From an uncultured Eubacteriales bacterium (GTDB taxonomy: Bacteria > Bacillota > Clostridia > Peptostreptococcales > Anaerovoracaceae): 35,723 nt of DNA. Of the stretch, positions 30,684 to 35,723 are shown in pieces; the stretch's first letter is position 1, and each line of letters begins with the position of its first letter. The notes below the pieces were generated by a model, which was given only the letters and a program-made list of their open reading frames with translations, made no database searches and was not told the origin of the DNA. Position numbers and translations under genes: made by a program. The stretch is from contig ONAY01000014.1 of assembly GCA_900315895.1 (NCBI GenBank), positions 1 to 35,723 of the forward strand. The letters run 5' to 3'.

Positions 30684-31883
30684 CTATTTGTCTTTCTGCC
30701 TCTCCAGCCTGAAGGCCACGGAGTTTTTCAGGTATACCAGATAGTCGGGATCGTCGCACATAGCCTTGCCCGGGGAGTCGGACAGCTTGGCCACGGGGCT
30801 TCCGTTGACGTACTGGAGCTTGATAACGATGTTCAGAGGATCCACGCATGTATCGTTGGAAACGAAGGTTCCGATACCGAAAGAGGTCTTAGCCTTGCCT
30901 TGGAAGTAGTCGGCGATCTCCTGAGCGTAGTCGAAGGTGAGACCATCCGAGAAAAGCAGCACCTTGGTCATGGGATCCACGCCATATTTCTTGAAGTGGG
31001 CGATCATCTTTTCGCCCCAGGCAAAGGGATCTCCGGAGTCGTGACGGACGCCGGTGTAGTTGTTGACCATGGAACGGTCGAAGTCCTTGAGGAAAAGATC
31101 CGTGGTCAGGGTATCCGAAAGAGCGGTTCCGTTGTCTCCTTTGTACTCGTCGTACCAGTCGCGAAGTGCGTAGTGGTTGGTGTAAGACAGGGGGATCTCA
31201 TCGATTCCCTGGTACATCTGGACGTACTCGTGAGCGTAGGTTCCGATGGGAGTCAGGTTGTACATCTTGGCGAAGTAAACGTTGGATGTACCTACCATGT
31301 TCTGGGTTTTTTGCGCCAATTCCCTGATGGCGTATTCCTCGAACTCGGCGGAGAGTCTTCTGCGGCATCCAAACTCTGCGAACTTGAAGGTGTACTTGCC
31401 CTCGTTGAAAGCTTTGACCTTGGCATCCAGCCTCTCCTTGGCGGAGGCCAGCAGCTCGTCATAATCATACTTGAACTTGAAGTAGACCTCGTTGATGATC
31501 TCCAGCAGGTAGATCTCGAACTGCATGGCGGAGAACATGGGACCCTTGACGATGACTGAGAGCTCGCCGTCTTCCTTGAGCTCGGTGTGCACGTACTGAC
31601 GAAGGGGATGCCACAGTCTGAGGAATTCCACGTAGTCATCGGAGATGTAGCGGATGCTCCTCAGGTATTCCAGTTCCTCCTCCTTCCAGGTCAGGGTGCA
31701 GAGGTAATCGATCTGCTCGTCGATCTCCTGAAGCATCTCGGGTGTGAACACCACTCCCTCGTTCCTGCACTTGAAGTGGTACTCTCCCACCAGGTTGGTG
31801 TGCTTGTGGAAGATCACCTGGTTCATGTTGAATTTGTATAAGTCTGTGTCCAGCAAAGACTGGACGATGGGGTTCAGTTTCAT
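30684..31883 (-). CDS. pncB: nicotinate phosphoribosyltransferase
   Basis: This 399-residue enzyme of NAD salvage converts nicotinate and PRPP to nicotinate mononucleotide, with ATP hydrolysis. Family blocks are LLDTDLYKFNM (10-20), EFGCRRRLS (170-178), GTYAHEYVQ with the probable phosphorylated His218, GVRHDSGDP, LLFSDGL and FGIGT. The length matches the E. coli enzyme (400). On the minus strand AGAGGAG lies about nine bases before the ATG. It has its own promoter, divergent from radA, and converges with the desulfhydrase gene at a shared terminator. Confidence 0.94.
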   Translation of the reverse strand: MKLNPIVQSLLDTDLYKFNMNQVIFHKHTNLVGEYHFKCRNEGVVFTPEMLQEIDEQIDYLCTLTWKEEELEYLRSIRYISDDYVEFLRLWHPLRQYVHTELKEDGELSVIVKGPMFSAMQFEIYLLEIINEVYFKFKYDYDELLASAKERLDAKVKAFNEGKYTFKFAEFGCRRRLSAEFEEYAIRELAQKTQNMVGTSNVYFAKMYNLTPIGTYAHEYVQMYQGIDEIPLSYTNHYALRDWYDEYKGDNGTALSDTLTTDLFLKDFDRSMVNNYTGVRHDSGDPFAWGEKMIAHFKKYGVDPMTKVLLFSDGLTFDYAQEIADYFQGKAKTSFGIGTFVSNDTCVDPLNIVIKLQYVNGSPVAKLSDSPGKAMCDDPDYLVYLKNSVAFRLERQKDK

Positions 31884-31949
31884 TTTATCTGTCTCCTCTT
31901 ACGGCAAAAAACTATCTTTTGTTGGCCCACGGCAAGCGGGCTACCCCTC

Positions 31950-31977
31950 ATTATACCACAGGATGCGCAAAAAACAA
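31950..31977 (-). promoter_or_regulatory. pncB promoter
   Basis: On the minus strand, TTGTTT (31977-31972) and TATAAT (31955-31950) are 16 bp apart. A GCGCAAAA motif (31965-31972) lies in the spacer. The leader can form a GGCCCACGG/GCGGGC-type hairpin. Confidence 0.6.
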
Positions 31978-32033
31978 TGAAAACTGCACAGGCATGTGGC
32001 GGAAGGGTGGCGGCAATACTCCAAAACTCCCAC

Positions 32034-32062
32034 TTGCCCCTGGGGAACCCCTATGATATACT
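32034..32062 (+). promoter_or_regulatory. radA promoter
   Basis: TTGCCC (32034-32039) and TATACT (32057-32062) are 17 bp apart, about 58 bp before the start codon. Confidence 0.5.
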
Positions 32063-32120
32063 CTGAATAGAACTTATGTTCTTTTGAGGCGCGGGTAGCC
32101 GCGCATTTACGGAGTAAGAA

Positions 32121-33509
32121 ATGGCAAAGAAAGCTAAGACAGTATACGTATGCCAGGAATGCGGCTATGAATCTCCCAGGTGGATGGGGCAGTGCATCTG
32201 CGGCGCCTGGAACTCCTTTGTGGAGGAGAAGGTGCTGCCGGACACGGGAGATGATACCAGGCAGCGGTTCAAGGCCGGTTCCAGGTCGCCTTCGGTGCTC
32301 AAGTCCGTGGGCACACTGAACTATGAGAGGCTCAATACCGGCATCGGCGAGCTCAACAGGGTGCTGGGCGGCGGCATGGTCAAGGGATCTCTGATCCTGA
32401 TCTCCGGCGAGCCGGGCATAGGTAAATCTACATTGATAATACAGACGGCGGAGAACGTGGCTAAGGGAGGGCACACGGTGCTATACGTGTCCGGAGAGGA
32501 ATCCGAAGAGCAGATCAAGCTGAGAGCTGACCGGGTCTGCGGCAACCTTTCGGACAAGCTTTTCGTTCTGGCTGAGACCAACATCGAAAACGTGGAGACC
32601 GCATGCGAGAATCTGAAACCGGATCTTTTGATAGTGGATTCCATCCAGACCATGTATTCGGATCAGCTGGATTCTGCGCCCGGGTCCATTTCTCAGGTGA
32701 GGCAGATAGGAAACGTGCTCATGAGGCTGGGCAAATCCTCTGACATGCCGGTGTTCATAGTGGCTCACGTCACCAAGTCCGGCGACCTTGCGGGACCCAA
32801 GACGGTGGAGCATCTGGTGGACTGTGTGCTGAACTTCACAGGTGAGCGTGACCAGGAGATCAGAGTGCTCAGGGCGTATAAGAACCGTTTTGGCACCACT
32901 TCGGAGATAGGCGCCTTCACCATGGAGGAGAAGGGACTCAGGGAGGTGCCGGATATCAGTGCCACCTTCCTTGAGAACAGTGCGGCGCAGACGGAAGGCT
33001 CCGTCACCACATCCATATATGAAGGGTCCCGCCCTGTGATGTTCGAGATCCAGGCTCTGGTGACTCCGGCTTCGGGCGTGGGATTTTCCAGGCGGACCGC
33101 CGTAGGAATAGACAATACCAGACTAAGCATGATAATCGCTGTCATGGAGAAGAAACTGGGCATGCCTCTGGGAAACGAGGACATCTATCTCAACGTGGTG
33201 GGTGGCATCAGGCCTGACGGCACCGGAACAGACCTGGCTGTGGCACTTGCCATCTATTCCAGCTTCAGAAGGATCGCTCCGGTGGAGCGGACCCTGGCCC
33301 TTGGAGAGGTGGGACTCACCGGAGACCTGAGACCGGTAAGGAATGCTGAAAGGATAGTTAAAGAGGCTGCACGCCTGGGATTCACCAGGATAATAATGCC
33401 TCGCTCCAACGCCGAGCGCATCAAGGATAAGGTGGGGAACTGCAGGATCTTCGGCGTCAGGAACATTTCCGAGGCGATCAGGGCGTTCCAAAAGGAGGAT
33501 AATGGCTGA
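32121..33509 (+). CDS. radA: DNA repair protein RadA/Sms
   Basis: This 462-residue branch-migration ATPase of recombinational repair has an N-terminal zinc finger (Cys11, Cys14, Cys25, Cys27), a RecA-like ATPase with Walker A GEPGIGKST (96-104), the RadA-specific KNRFG motif (254-258) and a Lon-protease-like C-terminal domain (MPLGNEDIYLNVVGGIRPDGTGTD). The last two zinc cysteines are spaced C-I-C, one residue closer than the usual C-x-x-C of E. coli and B. subtilis RadA. The start follows GGAG at normal spacing. disA, which often follows radA in Bacillota, is absent. The next gene has its own promoter. Confidence 0.95.
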   Translation: MAKKAKTVYVCQECGYESPRWMGQCICGAWNSFVEEKVLPDTGDDTRQRFKAGSRSPSVLKSVGTLNYERLNTGIGELNRVLGGGMVKGSLILISGEPGIGKSTLIIQTAENVAKGGHTVLYVSGEESEEQIKLRADRVCGNLSDKLFVLAETNIENVETACENLKPDLLIVDSIQTMYSDQLDSAPGSISQVRQIGNVLMRLGKSSDMPVFIVAHVTKSGDLAGPKTVEHLVDCVLNFTGERDQEIRVLRAYKNRFGTTSEIGAFTMEEKGLREVPDISATFLENSAAQTEGSVTTSIYEGSRPVMFEIQALVTPASGVGFSRRTAVGIDNTRLSMIIAVMEKKLGMPLGNEDIYLNVVGGIRPDGTGTDLAVALAIYSSFRRIAPVERTLALGEVGLTGDLRPVRNAERIVKEAARLGFTRIIMPRSNAERIKDKVGNCRIFGVRNISEAIRAFQKEDNG

Positions 33510-33514
33510 AACCG

Positions 33515-33543
33515 TTGATTTTATGAGGGTTTTAGTGTAGAAT
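33515..33543 (+). promoter_or_regulatory. promoter of the SHOCT-membrane gene
   Basis: TTGATT (33515-33520) and TAGAAT (33538-33543) are 17 bp apart, just after radA. Confidence 0.6.
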
Positions 33544-33571
33544 CTACACAGTCTTTTTAGGAGGTATTGGA

Positions 33572-34000
33572 ATGGATCAGAGATCAGATGTTGAAAGAAT
33601 AAGAGAATATAAGCAGCTCCTGGATGAGGGAATGATCACCCAGGAAGAGTTCGAAGCCAAGAAGAAACAGATACTTGAAGAGGGAAGTGCGCCCGGCCAG
33701 AACTATTCTCAGGCTCAGGGAACGGGAGGCGAGAAGCTTTCTCCCAAGGTCACCAATGTGCTTAGCTACATCACATGGATAGGCTTCCTCATCGCATACT
33801 TCGCAGGTGACAGAGAGCACTGCATGTTCCACCTGAACCAGGGACTGGTGCTGAATCTTTTCAGTTTGATCAGCCTGGTGCCGCTCATCGGTTGGGTCGC
33901 AAGCCTGGGCTCAATCGCACTGATGATACTGGGAATCGTGAACGCTTCAAGCGATGTGGAAAAGCCCCTGCCCCTTATCGGGACCATCAAGCTGCTGTAA
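33572..34000 (+). CDS. SHOCT-domain membrane protein (DUF4870-like)
   Basis: This is a 142-residue protein. It begins with a SHOCT-type short helical domain (IREYKQLLDEGMITQEEFEAKKKQIL, about 10-35), a flexible Gln/Gly-rich linker (about 38-52) and a membrane region with about three hydrophobic segments (NVLSYITWIGFLIAYFAG, LVLNLFSLISLVPLIGWV, SLGSIALMILGIVNAS). The YITWIGFLIAYF...HLNQGLVL layout is that of DUF4870/Tic20-like proteins. Its function is unknown. The SHOCT domain often occurs at ends of membrane proteins and may mediate oligomerisation. AGGAGG lies seven bases before the ATG. Confidence 0.78.
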   Translation: MDQRSDVERIREYKQLLDEGMITQEEFEAKKKQILEEGSAPGQNYSQAQGTGGEKLSPKVTNVLSYITWIGFLIAYFAGDREHCMFHLNQGLVLNLFSLISLVPLIGWVASLGSIALMILGIVNASSDVEKPLPLIGTIKLL

Positions 34001-34010
34001 AATATCAATC

Positions 34011-34039
34011 AAAAAATACCGGCTCAGCCGGTATTTTTT
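34011..34039. terminator. bidirectional terminator between convergent genes
   Basis: A perfect 13-bp stem including its A and T tracts (34011-34023 with 34027-34039, loop TCA) gives a T-run on both strands. It serves the SHOCT-membrane gene and the sensor kinase gene. Confidence 0.9.
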
Positions 34040-34080
34040 ATGGGATGAGGTGGGGCACCGTTTTAACGTCTCAAATTGGC

Positions 34081-35544
34081 TTAATTCCTCTTCATCATGT
34101 CCAGTTCGAACCAGAATGTGGAACCCTCGCCTTCCTGGCTCACAACGCCGAATTCGGCCTTGTGGAGGGTCAGGATCTCCTTCACTATGGACAGTCCCAG
34201 ACCGGAACCCTTGGTGGGACGGACGTAGTTGGAGCTTGCCTTGTAGTAGCGGTCCCATACATGGGGGATCTCTTCCTGCTTGATTCCCGGACCGTGGTCG
34301 GAGACTTCCACCCTGAATACCTTGCCCGCCTTACGGATGTTCACGATGACTGTCTTATCCTCGCCGCAGTACTTCACCGCATTGGATATCAGGTTGGTCA
34401 GCACCTGTGCGATATTGTCCCTGTCAGCGTACACCGGAGCCTCCTTGGGGGCATTAAAGATGAAATCGTAGCCGTCTCTGGTCACGTAGATATCGTAGGA
34501 GGTCAGGATCTCAGCGGTCAGCTGGACCAGATCGAAGTATTCCATATCCAGCTTTGTCTCGTGCCTCGCCATGCGGCTCACCTTGGACATGTCACTGATG
34601 AGGTTGGACATGCGGTCAGACTCATCCATGATGACCTCCAGATTGGCGTTCCGCTTCACAGGATCGTCTCCCGAAAGGTCCCTGATCATCTCCGCGTAGG
34701 AGCGGATCAGAGTAAGGGGAGTCTTAAGATCGTGGGAAACGTTGGCGATCAGGTCCTTCTGACGGTTGTCTGCCTGGGCCATCTCGTAGGCGGCGGTGTT
34801 AAGGGTTTCCGCCAGCCGGTTGACCTCTGAATAGGACTTTCCCTGGAACTTCACGTTGAAGTCGCCGTCTCCCAGCTTTCTGGCCTCGGAGGTTATGGCC
34901 TTGATGGGCCTTGACAGCCTTCTTGAGAACAAAAGGGCCAGAATGAAGGCGACTACCAGTGCCATCACTGTGATCAGAGTCAGCTGGCCCTGAAGGATAT
35001 GTACGGTGGAATCCACGGGGTAGAGAGGCGTGAAGATGTAGAGGTAGACGTTATTGTCCGGCTCCTCCTCGGTCTCCTGAGGCTCTTCGTTTGCGTCCAC
35101 AGTCTCCAGTATTTTGACGTAGCCCAGAACATAGTAATCCTCGGGCCCTGCGCTGAATTTCACTGAAGCGTGGTCGCCGCCTTCCGATGTGGACAGTGCG
35201 TCCTTCAGGTTGGGCACCAGCCTCTGATAGGTGTACACAGGCTTGGTGACCTCGCTGTCCGGCTGGAAGGTCAGGAGCTGTCCGCCGTACTCCATCATGA
35301 AGTAGTAGTCGTTGGTGACGGACATGTTCCTGATACTGTCTGCCAGAGACTCATCATCGTTATTGTAGGCGGTGGTGAAGGCGTTGGACATGGATGTGAC
35401 TTCGCGCATCTTCATCTCTTCGTAGTATTCCTTCATGAAGTAGACCTGAAGGAACCATACCAGAGCCAGTATGAGGACGGCCAGGATAAGGAAGTAGACC
35501 CAGATCCTGAACCTTATGCTTTTGAAATCAAATCTGATCTTCAT
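34081..35544 (-). CDS. two-component sensor histidine kinase
   Basis: This 487-residue membrane kinase has a first membrane helix at about 14-36 and an extracytoplasmic sensor region to about 180, with an acidic stretch EEPQETEEEPDNN. A second helix lies at about 188-206, then a HAMP domain (RRLSRPIKAITSEARKLGDGDF). A HisKA domain follows with phospho-acceptor His271 in VSHDLKTPLTLIRSYAEM, then a HATPase domain with N box NLISNAVKY, G1 DHGPGI and G2 GSGLGLSIV. The ATG at 35544 is chosen because it overlaps the stop of a 22-codon ORF (TGATG). There is no ribosome site of its own at normal distance. No response-regulator gene is visible in the 176 bp upstream, and the gene downstream is convergent. 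Confidence 0.9.
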   Translation of the reverse strand: MKIRFDFKSIRFRIWVYFLILAVLILALVWFLQVYFMKEYYEEMKMREVTSMSNAFTTAYNNDDESLADSIRNMSVTNDYYFMMEYGGQLLTFQPDSEVTKPVYTYQRLVPNLKDALSTSEGGDHASVKFSAGPEDYYVLGYVKILETVDANEEPQETEEEPDNNVYLYIFTPLYPVDSTVHILQGQLTLITVMALVVAFILALLFSRRLSRPIKAITSEARKLGDGDFNVKFQGKSYSEVNRLAETLNTAAYEMAQADNRQKDLIANVSHDLKTPLTLIRSYAEMIRDLSGDDPVKRNANLEVIMDESDRMSNLISDMSKVSRMARHETKLDMEYFDLVQLTAEILTSYDIYVTRDGYDFIFNAPKEAPVYADRDNIAQVLTNLISNAVKYCGEDKTVIVNIRKAGKVFRVEVSDHGPGIKQEEIPHVWDRYYKASSNYVRPTKGSGLGLSIVKEILTLHKAEFGVVSQEGEGSTFWFELDMMKRN

Positions 35545-35612
35545 CAAAAAATCTTGACGCGGAAACCCCCACCTCTTAAGGTGGCGGGATGAGCGTACCT
35601 AATGGCCCGCAT
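35544..35612 (-). CDS. 22-residue leader peptide ORF coupled to the sensor kinase
   Basis: A 23-codon ORF starts with MRAIRYAHPATL and ends RVKIF. It has a good ribosome site (AAAGGAG, five bases before the ATG) and its TGA overlaps the kinase ATG by one base. The kinase start itself lacks a ribosome site, so ribosomes may reach it only by translating this leader. A hairpin CCACCT-TAAG-AGGTGG lies within the ORF (plus-strand 35567-35582). It could be a control peptide or the remnant of a longer upstream gene. Confidence 0.5.
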   Translation of the reverse strand: MRAIRYAHPATLRGGGFRVKIF

Positions 35613-35661
35613 CTTTTCTCCTTTCTTCTCTTTCTTAGATTGTTCTATATTTGTTTTTGTG

Positions 35662-35675
35662 CGAACATATGTTCC
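35662..35675. promoter_or_regulatory. LexA (SOS) box
   Basis: CGAACATATGTTCC is a full match to the B. subtilis-type LexA consensus CGAACRNRYGTTYC. It lies about 20 bp upstream of a rightward TATAAT (35695-35700), overlapping the -35 position, and about 50 bp upstream of the leftward kinase leader ORF. The rightward gene, possibly starting at ATG 35707, is cut by the window edge. Confidence 0.75.
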
Positions 35676-35694
35676 TTTTTCTGCAGTTCTGTGG

Positions 35695-35700
35695 TATAAT
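35695..35700 (+). promoter_or_regulatory. rightward -10 element at window edge
   Basis: TATAAT lies seven bases before an ATG at 35707 (MEQTL...). That gene would need a leaderless start, or its true start lies beyond the window. Its identity cannot be told. Confidence 0.4.
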
Positions 35701-35723
35701 CAATATATGGAACAGACCCTTAC

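Noticed and set aside
33502-33540. 12-residue ORF overlapping the end of radA with a GGAGG site
   Set aside because: It is very short, overlaps the following promoter and resembles no disA start. The GGAGG is explained by radA codons.

Overview
The window looks like chromosome of a low-to-mid GC Gram-positive anaerobe, most likely Bacillota class Clostridia (inference). The reasons are strong GGAGG ribosome sites, sigma-A promoters of the TTGACA-17-TATAAT type, a B. subtilis-type LexA box, a two-gene SufC/SufB-like Fe-S system, FeoA/FeoB with a FeoB-associated Cys-rich peptide, a butyrate-type crotonase, and a CnaB-rich surface protein with a Gram-positive sorting-like tail. No rRNA, tRNA, insertion sequence or CRISPR array was recognised.

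Layout. 1-134: 3' part of a structured RNA (6S-like candidate). 410-3208: an HD-domain tRNA nucleotidyltransferase and a GatZ/KbaZ-like protein. 3292-4911 (minus): a hipBA toxin-antitoxin operon with three palindromic operators. 5078-5598 (minus): thioredoxin plus an unlisted 35-residue membrane peptide. 5666-5935: a small promoter-to-terminator RNA followed by a broken DUF3800 gene. 6113-6889: crotonase. 6995-7580: two hairpin-repeat arrays. 7684-11879: a carbohydrate-binding-type lipoprotein, peptidase T and a zinc-ribbon membrane protein. 12010-17809: asnS, an EF-G-like GTPase, ridA and an SmsC-SmsB Fe-S assembly pair. 17909-18098: a third hairpin-repeat array. 18277-26502: a 2741-residue surface protein. 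26681-29495: an iron-uptake cluster (feoA, feoB, FeoB-associated peptide). 29591-34000: a D-cysteine desulfhydrase-family enzyme, pncB (minus), radA and a SHOCT/DUF4870-like membrane protein. 34081-35612 (minus): a sensor kinase preceded by a coupled 22-codon leader ORF. A LexA box with a rightward promoter lies at the right edge.

The most unusual signal is in the repeats. Three intergenic arrays (6995-7136, 7172-7580, 17909-18098) have unrelated arm sequences but the same geometry: inverted arms whose midpoints are 27 nt apart in almost every unit, repeating every 51-54 nt. That is close to five helical turns, with arms alternating about every 2.5 turns. Separately, an 11-mer RTGTTTTGCGC recurs in six intergenic regions. 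The second lead is the small RNA upstream of the DUF3800 remnant, which resembles the published association of structured RNAs with DUF3800 genes.

Functional links. Iron uptake (Feo), Fe-S assembly (SmsCB) and redox control (thioredoxin) fit an anaerobe rich in Fe-S enzymes. RidA, the PLP desulfhydrase, PepT and PncB are amino-acid and NAD housekeeping genes. The giant protein, the lipoprotein and the sensor kinase face the outside of the cell.
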